A stretch of 64,000 nt of DNA from Tanytarsus gracilentus. Taxonomy: Eukaryota > Arthropoda > Insecta > Diptera > Chironomidae. Below are positions 53,001 through 62,814 of this stretch, one piece after another (position 1 is the stretch's first letter; every line of letters starts with the position of its first letter). The position numbers and the translations under genes are program-made. The DNA lies in contig JAXRKN010000037.1 of the NCBI GenBank assembly GCA_038502055.1, positions 3,224,001 through 3,288,000 on the forward strand, written 5' to 3'. The notes under the pieces were generated by a model. The model saw nothing but the letters and a program-made list of their open reading frames with translations. It was not told the origin of the DNA and did no database searches.

Positions 53001-55406
53001 TTAAGGCGCTCATAATTGATTTATCAACTGATGATGACAATAGTGGAGTAAAGGGCTTTTAAATCGTGGTGAGGGTAATTTAGAGAAAAAATCGATAAAA
53101 TATTTAAAATGAGTGAAAATTGTTTTAAAGTGACTTTTATGCTTCTGACGTTTTAATTTCCTTTTGTCGCACTGACCTCGATTGTTCTTATAAAAAAATC
53201 TTTATCTTTAGTTTGAAGGATGCTTTTTAAAATAATAAAAATCAAGTCATACTAACCTCCGCCATTCTTATAACATCTGTTTGCATTAGCAAGAAAAGAA
53301 ATAAAATCAATTAATGTTCAAAGAATTTAAAAACAATCTCACAGGTATGGAAATCTCCACACGTTTGCTAGATCGACCGCAAATCCAATGACGCTAAGAA
53401 GAAAGTCCGCTTTTCCCGACCATGTTTCTCGCTTATCAATGGGAATTGCCGTTCGAGGGCTGTTCTTGGACTTGAGTCGTCCAAGCAATGACATTGATAT
53501 TCCAGCTTCAAGCAAGCTTGATCCACCGCGGTTATCTAGAGAGAAAATTAATAATATTTTATAATGAGCTCAACTCATTAATGTGTAAAATAATTTGCGG
53601 TTTGCATGCATGCATGTTTGAATTTTAACATTAAATCATTTTATAATGACTTTCAGTGGTCGAAATGATGAAAACTGATATCTGATTTTTTTTCTCAATT
53701 GCAATTAATTGGAAAAATTATTTTGAAGTGAATAAAATTTTAAAGCTCTCGCAAATTAACTTTCAATAAAATTTAATTGTGGATGCACATTAAGAATCTA
53801 GTTTTATATCCCATAATAATTTTGCATCCTGTTTATAAAACCTTGAATTACTTTTAATTATATTCATAATTTCCTTTCAAGAGATTAAGAAAAAATTTCA
53901 AATGCATGACACTAAAATTATCGACTTTATAATAACTTTCAATTCAACTTGATCATTGATATATTTTTAGAAGTGGTAACGAATTGACCGTGTGGACAAA
54001 AGAGATTGAATAATTTAAGCCGAAAGCCAGAGATAATTTATCAAAAGATCATTTCAGTGAGGTAAGCAACAATAGAATTTTTGGAGTTAACTCATTCTAA
54101 GAATTATTTTTAAAGATTTTATCAATTTGTCGTTAAATTATCGCTTGATTAATTAGTGTTAATATAATGTGTCAAAAATACATTTAAAATTAATAAAATA
54201 AAGTCTGCAAGAACCAAATTCGAGTCAAGGTGAGTTGAAATATCAGTCCCAAATTCTTTCGCAAAGAGCAAGAAACTCTTAAGCTGTTTCTAATTTACAT
54301 TCGCTATTTTCTCAAACTCGGATCCATTCATAGCCATTCACGTGAGTTTCAATTTGAAAGTGAAACCGAAAAACACGCGAATATTTCTTTAGAACCAAAA
54401 ACAAGGATTTAAGGTTGAATTTGATTCTGATTTACATAAAAAATAAATTCCAAGAATTTTTAAATTTAAGTTTTTTGTTGTTAACTTTTGATTTTGTTAT
54501 TTAACAGAATTGTTTTCTTATAATATTGAACGTTATACTGATTCATCCAATATGGTAGAAAAATACAAAATAAGTTTTTTTGAACGGGTATTCCCTGACC
54601 AAAAACAAGAATTTTTTCGTTATGGCACCAAACTTATACTTTTCACAGAACAACAAAAAATACAAATTTCTCTTACATTTGAATTCATAAATGAGACATC
54701 TGATGGAAAAACCAGATTATCGAGAAACACATAAAATCTAGCAAGGTGCAACTGACTCCCGTGACGTCATAAAACATGCACGCATTAGCAAATGTAAATT
54801 TTATGTTCTACAAATTTAAATATTGACCACATAACACAAAACTGTGCTCAATTAACAATGCCAACAGAAATCATATGGTTGTTATTGATTTAATCCTCAT
54901 TTAGTGCTTCAACACTCAAGCGATTTTAAAACAAATAAAATATTTGTGATTCAAAAAATTTATTCTAAATCAATTGCGATGCTTTACGGTGATGATAAAT
55001 CGACCTTTAACATCAGTATTAGCTTTTCGAGTGGATGTCCTACATAAGTACATGAAAGGTGGTTTTTCAATCATATGCGTGTGAATGATTGAGTGACTCT
55101 TTAAATGAATTGTCTTGGCGCACAAATGAAAGTATTTTTGTGCCACCCGAAAGAATTCAACAATTCAGTCTAAATTTGGAATATCTCATGAGTAATTCAA
55201 AAAGACAAAATTTAATGCACAACAGGAAAGAAGTGAAAAAATTTAATTAAATTATTCCACATGTTTAAATTAACTGATGCGACTTAAATAATTGTTCACT
55301 TTCCGGGTAAATCAATTGGTTCTGTTGTAGCATTCTCACAAATTAAAGTGCATGGAATTTTTATCATACCTTCTTCTCTTTCATTTGGACTTGTTAATTT
55401 TGTCAT
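50012..55406 (-). CDS. DAT: Sodium-dependent dopamine transporter (SLC6)
   Basis: Twelve coding exons on the - strand: 55406-55370, 53535-53343, 53276-53257, 52179-52164, 52104-51987, 51918-51763, 51697-51289, 51228-51166, 51109-51019, 50967-50843, 50790-50273 and 50221-50012, in frame to 651 residues. It takes dopamine back into neurons with Na+ and Cl-. TM1 has the amine-binding aspartate (Asp67 in [22 protein letters not shown], shown here in two parts: [12 protein letters not shown] and PYLCYKNGGG). Other hallmarks are [69 protein letters not shown] and a tail with NGVTTE. The pattern fits insect DAT rather than the serotonin transporter. Exons 3 and 4 are only 20 and 16 nt. Extracellular loop 2 is enlarged and has four N-glycosylation sequons (residues 184, 211, 219, 222). 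Intron 1 is 1.8 kb. Confidence 0.95.
53536..55369 (-). other. DAT intron 1 (1,834 nt)
   Basis: Separates the 12-codon first coding exon from the rest of DAT. Antisense to it, a 74-codon frame at 54510-54734 (+) follows a TTTAACAG acceptor-like site, but it has no familiar domain or partner exon. The intron is otherwise AT-rich with a short GCAT run near 53602-53614. Confidence 0.8.
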
Positions 55407-57565
55407 TTTTCTTATTAAATTATTTGAGTAGTGATTTATCAAAAAATAACACAACTTTGCACTTAAGATTTTTTCCGCTAAAAATTAAGAAGACATTTTG
55501 ACCAGAACACAATCACAACTTCTTTCTTGAATATCTTTTGCACGACTAGCACTAGCTTCTACCGCTTCAACAGTCCGAAACGAAATGTAAGCATTATAAA
55601 GCTTGAAATGCTGCTAAAAAGAGAATTTTTTCTTCTCTCTCATTTTCAAACTCACACATAAATTTTTTTCTTTCAGAATCAATGGATATGCACGCGTCTA
55701 TGGAAATTATTCTCTGGGTTAAAAACTTGTGCGAGAGTGAATATCTTAATTTTGATAATCTCATGATTATTTACCGTAATTATTATTCAGTTTAACTCGC
55801 CATGTGCATCAAGCTAAATAAATTTTGATTCTACTCGATTGTAACATTTTACACTAGAGTTTTATTCAAATAAAATTAAAGTGTTTTAAAAAAGTGTAAA
55901 TTTGGTTTTTTCCACTCATCAATTATTGACTCAATTACGAAAAAAATTGTGTTTTAAAACTTTTGTTCAATACTTTAAATTATTTGTGTCGGTAGGTGTA
56001 CGCAGGTGGAAACTAAAACATATTCAAATGATTATTTTTTAATATCATCCTTAGTTATTTGTTTTTAATTAAATCAAATTTTATTCACTATTAAAACTTC
56101 AAAGTGTTTTAACTTTAAAAAACCATCAATAAAATTTTTATGAATAAAAAAACTTACTAAGAAGAAAATTGTTAATTAGGAGCTCTTGTTAATCACATAA
56201 TTAGTAAAGATTTTGCCTTGTTCGTCTCTCATTAGCCGCACTCACACACAATGTACAGGAAGGAAGCTGCTCAAGGAACACACCGGAAGCTCCCTTCACT
56301 TGTCACAAAAGTTCACTTTTTCACTCAAACTTTTTCTCACTTCCACTTTTTCCTCTTCTTTTTCCTTTTCCTCAAAGGACAGAAACCAAAAGAACGACTG
56401 AAGCTGATGAGAGTCCTGATGCTGAATTTATAGGATTTTGGTCTGCATACAATTGTTTTTGTAGCTGTGATTTTTCTTCTTTTTCCATTTGTGAACCAAT
56501 CACGAGTGATAAGCTCAAGCCATGCGCAATCTTAAGTTCTTCAGCAATTGTTAGACATGCGATTTAGCTTGCCACTTGTTGAACTCATTTTCAAGAATTT
56601 TATTCTTTTTGTGAATTCAGTGAGTTTGCTCAAATGTTTAAAACAAAAATTTAGCCTTAAAAATTGAATTTTTCAAGGTGAATAGTCTGGTATGAAACAT
56701 TTGAGCAAACTCACTGAATTCACAAAAAGAATACTTTTTTTTTTAAATATATTTACATTCTACACAGGTCTGTTTGTTAACAAAACTGTCTGCATTTTTT
56801 GCATTCGATAAGAAAAACATGTGTTGAGGTGAATTTCTCCACGTGTCATAATATTTGTGGTGAATTTATTTAATTCACCAAAAGTGTTCCCGCGCACATG
56901 TTCCGATGATTATCCGAACAAAAAAAAATTATATTCAAAAATTATCCAACATATAACTCAGTAGCTCAAGTTGCTCATGTTGCCCACTGAATTTTCCATT
57001 CTCGAGCAAATATTCAAAGTGAAATTTTAAAATTTATCACAGTGACTCGATACAGTCTCACTTTGACGACTCGAAAAGAACTTCGGTTGTGATAAAAAGA
57101 AAAGGTAATTTAAATACTTTGAATAAGAAATACTTTGAAAAAGAATGAAAATTTGTTGGTGAAAGTTGAATGTTATTGAAATGAAAAAGGTGTAACAATT
57201 AATTAAAAATATTCTGAATCATGCCACGCAGATCTCTTTTCCGCGTTTTCTTTTTTCTCGTGAAAAATGAAAAATCTCTTTGTTTTGAGTCGTCAGATGG
57301 GAAAACAAAAATTTACGTTTTCATGTTTTCTCTCGTGAATGATTTTTCTTCTTCTTTGTACAATGTACACAAAATTTTCCTCTTCGCCTTAAACACAGAG
57401 GCAAGAAACGAAAGAGAGTATGATGACCTACTCAAATTAATCATCGTTTAGGTATCGATGTCGAAATTTATTTTTTAATTTTCAAAACATCTTTATCTTT
57501 ACAGTTCTTATCAACAATAATTAAATAAGCAAATTATAAATTACGCAAAACAACACCATTAAAAA
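55407..57565. promoter_or_regulatory. Divergent interval between DAT and SMIM14
   Basis: Holds the 5' ends of both genes. A likely 5' UTR intron of SMIM14 ends at TTTACAG (57504), 61 nt before the start codon; a donor candidate AAAAG|GTAATT is near 57104. The 39-bp inverted repeat (56601-56733) is the standout structure. No other gene is seen. Confidence 0.4.
56601..56733. repeat. Perfect 39-bp inverted repeat with 55-nt loop
   Basis: Arms at 56601-56639 and 56695-56733 are exact reverse complements over all 39 bases. The loop 56640-56694 has its own weaker pairing (CCTT/AAGG and AAAATT/AATTTT). An RNA copy would fold into a long hairpin. There are no clear target-site duplications next to the arms and no coding content. 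Confidence 0.95.
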
Positions 57566-60086
57566 ATGGGCGACGAAGAATTTGATCAGTCGTTATGCGA
57601 ATGTGTATTTTCACATGAGTTTGCCATGCGACGCTTATTATCGTTGGTAAGTGAAGCTAATTGTTAATTATAGAGTGAGAAAAACATTATTTAAAAAAGT
57701 TCATCGGTGCAAAAATTAATTTTGCATATATGCAATTCAACCAATCGAGAGAGACCACGATAAGTTATTTTATGTGGTGGAGAAAAAAAAACAATAAAAA
57801 AATGTTTCAAAACCCACACGTGGGTGTTGCCGCGTAACCCACTTGTAACAGATCAGTGTTTGAAAATCAAGTGCATAAAAAATGAGTTTAAGTCAATCCG
57901 GACACTTTGGCTGTCCGTGGCAGTCCTGTTCGACCATTCCTCAAAAATCGTCTATGTCATTAGATTCCTGGTCCAATTACGAGTTCAAAGATACCCATGA
58001 AGTCATAGTTCTGAAAAATGGACATTTTGGCTGTCCGTGGCACTACTGGCCGGCCTTGATTAGCATTTATCAAAAATCATCTATGTCAATAGATTCCTGG
58101 TCCGATCACGAGTTCAACGAGATACATGAAGCCATAGTTCTGAAAAATGGACATTTTGGCTGTCCGTGGCACTACTGGCCGTCCATGATGGACATTCATC
58201 AAAAATCATCAATGCCATTCGATTCCTGGTCCAATTACGAGTTCAACGAGATACATGAAGCCATATTTCTGAAAAATGGACATTTTGGCTGTCCGTGGCA
58301 CTGCTGGCCGGCCATGATGGACATTCCTCAAAAATCATCTATATCAATCGATTCCTGGTCCAATCACGAGTTCAACGATACCCATGAAGCCATAGTTCTG
58401 AAAAATGGACATTTTGGCTGTCTGTGGCACGACCATAGGTCACGACTCGAAAAATCATGTATGTCAATCGATTCCTGGTCAAGTTACGAATCAATGCCAA
58501 TCGATTTCTGGTCCAATCACGAGTTCAACGATACCCATGAAGCCATATAAGAGAAAATTTGTATGAAAAATGGACGTTATGGCCGTCCATGGCACGACCA
58601 TAGGTCATGACTCAAAAAATAGTCAGTGCCTGCACATATAGACCCTAAGAGCTACGATCTGGCGAAAACTAGAAGTCTCTAGCTGGTCCAGGGACCGAGA
58701 TCTCGCTTGTGCAGACGGACGGACGGACGGACGGACGGACAGACGGACGGACGGACGGACGGACGGAATCACGAGCATATAAGCGTTACACCACTTTGTG
58801 GGTTACGCTAAAAAAGCGAGAAAAAAATATAAAAAATGTTTCAAAACCCACACGTGGGTGTTGCCGCGTAACCCACTTGTAACAGATCAGTGTTTGAAAA
58901 TCAAGTGCATAAAAAATGAGTTTAAGTCAATCCGGACACTTTGGCTGTCCGTGGAAGTCTTTGACCAGTCCTCAAATCTTATGTATTATCGTCCAAGTTC
59001 ACGAACCCATAAGTCATAGTTCTGAAAAATGGAATTTTGGCTGTCCGTGGCACTACTGGCCGGCCTTGATTAGCATTTATAAAATCATCTTGTCAATGAT
59101 TCCTGGTCCAATTACGAGTTCAACGAGATACATGAAGCCATAGTTCTGAAAAATGGACATTTTGGCTGTCCGTGGCACTGCTGGCCGGCCATGATGGACA
59201 TTCCTCAAAAATCATCTATATCAATCGATTCCTGGTCCAATCACGAGTTCAACGATACCCATGAAGCCATAGTTCTGAAAAATGGACATTTTGGCTGTAT
59301 GTGGCACGACCATAGGTCACGACTCGAAAAATCATGTATGTCAATCGATTCCTGGTCAAGTTACGAATCAATGCCAATCGATTTCTGGTTCAATCACGAG
59401 TTCAACGATACCCATGAAGCCATATAAGAGAAAATTTGTATGAAAAATGGACGTTATGGCCGTCCATGGCACGACCATAGGTCATGACTCAAAAAATAGT
59501 CAGTGCCTGCACATATAGACCCTAAGAGCTACCATCTGGCGAAAACTAGAAGTCTCTAGCTAGTCCAGGGACCGAGATCTCGCTTGTGCAGACGGACGGA
59601 CGGACGGACGGACAGACGGACGGACGGAATCACGAGCATATAAGCGTTACACCACTTTGTGGGTTACGCTAAAAATCATGTGAACACAGCTGTAAACTAC
59701 TGTTATAAAAAAATTCTCTATCATCGCATTTTTGTACATTTTTTAAAAACGTGATAAAAAAAATTTAATATTACACAAAATTTTCTAGCTCCGCAATGGT
59801 CAATCAGTTTGCACTGACAATGAATGTACAGATTTGGTGCAGCCTCAACAAAGTTCCACTGGTGAAGGCGTTGAGAGCTTTACTTTTATGATTTTCATGA
59901 TGATTGCTGCTGTGATATTGTACCTGATTCGACCCAATTCATTAAGACGAAGAAATGATGGACTCAACAAGTCATCACGCGATAACGTGAGTGGAAAAAA
60001 TAATTTTTTGCCTTTAAATTTTACATATGAAAAATTATTAACAGGAACCAAGCGATCATGATCGCAATCCACCATCCGTGACATAA
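57566..60086 (+). CDS. SMIM14: Small integral membrane protein 14
   Basis: Three exons (57566-57646, 59789-59986, 60045-60086) joining in frame to 106 residues; human SMIM14 has 99. The match is visible across the whole protein: CECVFSHEFAMRRLLSL in exon 1, LRNGQSVCTDNEC at the start of exon 2, a single membrane helix (about residues 61-77, FTFMIFMMIAAVILYLI) ending at RPNSLRR, and a proline-containing polar tail. The family is an endoplasmic-reticulum single-pass protein of uncertain role. The start codon is fixed by the conserved MGDEEFD...CECV beginning. Intron 1 is 2,142 nt, long only because it holds two tandem copies of an element (57797-59675). Without them it would be about 270 nt. 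Confidence 0.92.
57882..58550 (+). CDS. Repetitive ORF inside element copy A
   Basis: An ATG-initiated frame of 222 codons covering five 43-residue repeats, each beginning GHFGCPWHYWP or similar and containing SIDSWSNHEFN and HEAIVLKN. The frame survives because the unit is 129 bp, a multiple of three. Differences between units look mostly non-synonymous, and the same frame is broken in copy B by small deletions. This argues against a selected protein. It is not recognised as any family. Confidence 0.15.
   Translation: MSLSQSGHFGCPWQSCSTIPQKSSMSLDSWSNYEFKDTHEVIVLKNGHFGCPWHYWPALISIYQKSSMSIDSWSDHEFNEIHEAIVLKNGHFGCPWHYWPSMMDIHQKSSMPFDSWSNYEFNEIHEAIFLKNGHFGCPWHCWPAMMDIPQKSSISIDSWSNHEFNDTHEAIVLKNGHFGCLWHDHRSRLEKSCMSIDSWSSYESMPIDFWSNHEFNDTHEAI
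58713..58766. repeat. GACG tetranucleotide microsatellite
   Basis: Run of GACG units with one GACA interruption, at the 3' side of element copy A; a shorter version occurs in copy B. Confidence 0.9.
58831..59675 (+). mobile_element. Repeat-bearing element, copy B
   Basis: Second copy, 16-nt linker after copy A and in the same orientation. The head and tail are nearly identical to copy A (terminal pair at 58866-58876 and 59659-59669), but there are fewer 129-bp units, small deletions in the first units, and a shorter GACG run (about 59591-59628). This looks like tandem duplication followed by unequal loss of internal units. Confidence 0.7.
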
Positions 60087-60607
60087 GGAAATCGAAAAAA
60101 AAATGCTGAACGAATGAAATTTGTTCGTTTTTCTTCTTTTTGTTCAATTGTCTATTGAAAATACGTTGAAGCCGAGATTTAAATTTTATTTGTATGAGGA
60201 TTTTTTGAATTTTAACGGTAACATTTGGTCATGTCCCACGCAGGGAAAATTCAAACATTAATAGACATCACACAGGGCCTACATTCAATTTCCAATCCTT
60301 AGACTTTACGCGAAACGACTAATATTGAAATTTAAGCGCACTAATATTTTTCTACCACAAAAAAAAAATTAAAATCATAAAGAATGAGTAATAGCTAAGA
60401 ATGGTAAATTGATGATTAATCGCTAGATGAAAAGGAGATGGCACTATTCGATAATAACTAGAGTTAAATCAGGATATATTTTGAAAGTTCATCTTCAGCT
60501 CCTGCTGTCGATTTCCTTATTTTTCGTTTTCTTATTATAGAAAACTTTCTTTCTTTAATTATTGGATTTTTAAAAAAATTAATTTCAATCCGAAAATATT
60601 TTGTTTA

Positions 60608-60613
60608 AATAAA
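60608..60613 (+). terminator. Poly(A) signal candidate for SMIM14
   Basis: AATAAA 522 nt beyond the SMIM14 stop. Confidence 0.35.
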
Positions 60614-60755
60614 GAAATTGTGATTGAGAACAAAAAAATTATTTTTCATTTCTTTTAATTTATTTTCAGGATTTTGAGCTTTTATTTGAATGAATTTTAA
60701 ACTATTGAAATTCTAAGTTAAAAAACTTTTAACATGTTTCACTCAAAGGATTTGT

Positions 60756-60761
60756 TTTATT
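60756..60761 (-). terminator. Poly(A) signal candidate for ZCCHC8
   Basis: Reads AATAAA on the - strand, about 60 nt beyond the ZCCHC8 stop. Confidence 0.45.
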
Positions 60762-60820
60762 TAAAAAATACATGAAAAACATATTGTGATATTAAACTAA
60801 TTCTATCTCGAATCAATGTA

Positions 60821-62603
60821 TCATTCTTGCTGCTTCTTTTGGAAGACTCTCACCTTCTTGATGAGCTCTCGCATGTTTTCATACTTCCCCGTTGACTCTG
60901 CGAGATTCTCGAACGCAATTACTTCCGAAACACCGGACATGAAGTTATCTCCCGCAGGAAGAGTCTCAAAGCCTGAGAACGACTCTAAGACGGGTGTCCC
61001 GAAAACAGTTGTGGATACATGTCCCACGATAATATCCTTTGAACTATTGTCACGATTCTCGTTTTCACTATTTTCATCAATACAGTTCTTTGAGACCAGA
61101 GAAGAGTTAATTTCGTTCATCAATTCAATTCGTTTATTCTCAAGCGCACTAAAGTCTAAACTCGAAAGCTCTCCCTCTTCTAGTGGTTCCGGAGATGCAG
61201 GCGGAGATGGTCGATTGTCGAGTCCAGGCGGAGATGGTCGATTGTCGAGTCCAGGCGGAGATGGTTCTTGATTTTGATAAATTGTTTGACCGAGAGGAAT
61301 TATCGCTTCATCATCACCCGAAGCAATTTCCATTTCAACGTTGTCACAAACTGTGCTATTTCCTTCGACAGTTTCTTTCAATTTTCTCTTCTTATATCCA
61401 TTGATGACAGCATTTTCGCCAAGCGTTTGTATGAGACATTCTTTTGAGTGTTGTGGAAGCATTGGAGGGACTTGATAAAATCTGTGACGATCCACAAATT
61501 GACCTTCGGGTTGAACATTGAAGCCTGGATATTCGTGAATTTTCTGAACGTCATACTTCAAAGCCTTTTCCTCATGATTCTGCTCATGCTCTTTTCCCGT
61601 GAAGAGTGTTAACCCTGAATGCTGAACTTTTGCATCCTCAAACCATCCTGGTGGATAGCCGTGTAGTCTCATCTTATAAACATGAAGAGGAATTTCATTG
61701 CCACTCAGTCCAAGTGCTTGCTTTAATTCATCGCTCAACGCTCCCGGCACCAAACTTGCGAATTGATCTTCATCATCGTGATATCGCAACTCTCGTTTAT
61801 TGAAATCATTTCGTGCTCGTCGAATTTTTCCCATGTTTCTCGGTTCCGGACAGTCTCGTAAGCTGTGAGTGTTTTGGTCGCAATTAAAGCATTTGTTGGC
61901 GCCAGATGACATAAAACTATCTTCGATAGATATCTTACTATTGCTTAATACCGGCGTATTGAGTGATGTATAACGTGGTGTCTGTTCATGTTCATCGATA
62001 GCTTTTGGTGTCGCATCAATGAGAAAACTTTCAGCTTTTTTGACAATTTTCTCTGAAACTGAAATTCGATGGTTTGCAGCGTCATCAAGAATGTCCATGT
62101 CATCAAGTTTTGAGCGATAATATTTCTTGACAACATCGATGAGTTCTTCATGGAGTGAAAAGTATGTCTTCTTATTGCGGAATTTAATGTCTATGAGCAC
62201 TCGATGATCTTCGTTGTTGTTGGATTTTATGGGTTTTAGTGTTTTTGGCGCGCAATCCTCTTGTGGCTCATTCTAAAAAAGTGTTAAATTAACAATTTTA
62301 TAATTTGATTTGTTAATAATGGTGTTAATTAATACTCACTGGATCTTCTGAAGTTGAAACTGAATGACCATTATCGATGAGTGTGTAATTATCATTGGAT
62401 GTAAATCCTGTTTTGTCAATCACTTGATAATCACCCAATGTCTCATTTTTCAAATTAGTTGAATTATTATCAGCGCTAACATCCTGGATTTCGTTTTTAT
62501 TCTCCTGCTCCTGTTCATCGAAAGTATCATTAATTTCAATCACTTCTAATGGCATTTCCACAATGTAGCACGATTCGTCAATCTCTTCGTCACCTTCTTC
62601 CAT
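60821..62603 (-). CDS. ZCCHC8: ZCCHC8, scaffold of the NEXT RNA-surveillance complex
   Basis: Two exons on the - strand, 62603-62340 and 62272-60821, in frame to 571 residues. ZCCHC8 bridges the helicase MTR4 and RBM7 in the nuclear exosome targeting complex. A zinc knuckle with the exact CCHC spacing lies at residues 216-229 (CFNCDQNTHSLRDC). A PSP domain follows at about 258-315 (SLVPGALSDELKQALGL, then MRLHGYPPGWFEDAKVQHSG). FNVQPEGQF and YQVPPML fit the family's proline-rich stretch after PSP. The N-terminus is acidic and disordered. A tandem nonapeptide PSPPGLDNR comes from two perfect 27-bp DNA repeats (61201-61254). The C-terminal region after it has low conservation and ends in a basic segment (ELIKKVRVFQKKQQE), as expected of the MTR4-contacting tail (inference). 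Confidence 0.9.
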
Positions 62604-62814
62604 TTTGGTTGCTTTTAATTTGAATTGATTGCTATTTTAATGATTAAATTAAAATTTAAAACATTTTCAAGCCAAAGTTTTTGTTTTTTAAATTTTTCAG
62701 AGGTTTTCGATGTGTTGCAGGTTGCACGCAACAAAAATCACAAATAAACAAACAATTTATAAAAGTTATTAAAGTTAAATTATTGAGTTAAAACGAACAA
62801 AAATCGTATTGAAA
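62604..62814. promoter_or_regulatory. Shared divergent promoter region
   Basis: Only 211 nt separate the start codons of ZCCHC8 (-) and the zinc-finger gene (+), so the two probably share a bidirectional promoter. No TATA box or clear Initiator pair is visible. Confidence 0.5.

Larger units (their letters stand above)
57797..58815 (+). mobile_element. Repeat-bearing element, copy A
   Basis: First of two tandem copies in SMIM14 intron 1. From left: a palindromic head (ACCCACACGTGGGT), an 11-bp terminal pair GCGTAACCCAC / GTGGGTTACGC (57832-57842 and 58798-58808), 129-bp internal repeats starting at 58017, 58146, 58275 and 58404, a tail with CGAGATCTCG, and a GACG tetranucleotide run (about 58713-58766). 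The same left and right ends recur in copy B, which shows the unit's limits. There is no transposase. It may be a non-autonomous transposon or a satellite monomer. Each internal unit starts with a hairpin-forming segment. Confidence 0.7.
60087..60820. other. Convergent 3' flanks of SMIM14 and ZCCHC8
   Basis: AT-rich 734-nt interval carrying both 3' UTRs. AATAAA occurs on the + strand at 60608-60613 and on the - strand at 60761-60756. Nothing else is recognised. Confidence 0.6.

Noticed and set aside
54510..54734. 74-codon + strand frame in DAT intron 1
   Set aside because: It has an acceptor-like site and an ordinary composition, but no start codon, partner exon or recognisable domain. Evidence is insufficient to call a nested gene.
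50012..55406. Serotonin transporter as identity of the SLC6 gene
   Set aside because: I considered it first because of the biogenic-amine aspartate. [22 protein letters not shown] (split for display as [12 protein letters not shown] / PYLCYKNGGG), [12 protein letters not shown] and NGVTTE fit insect DAT, whereas serotonin transporters have GNVWRFPYICYQNGGG and different loops.
58017..58540. CRISPR-like or spacer-repeat array
   Set aside because: The repeats are head-to-tail 129-bp units without unique spacers, in an insect intron.
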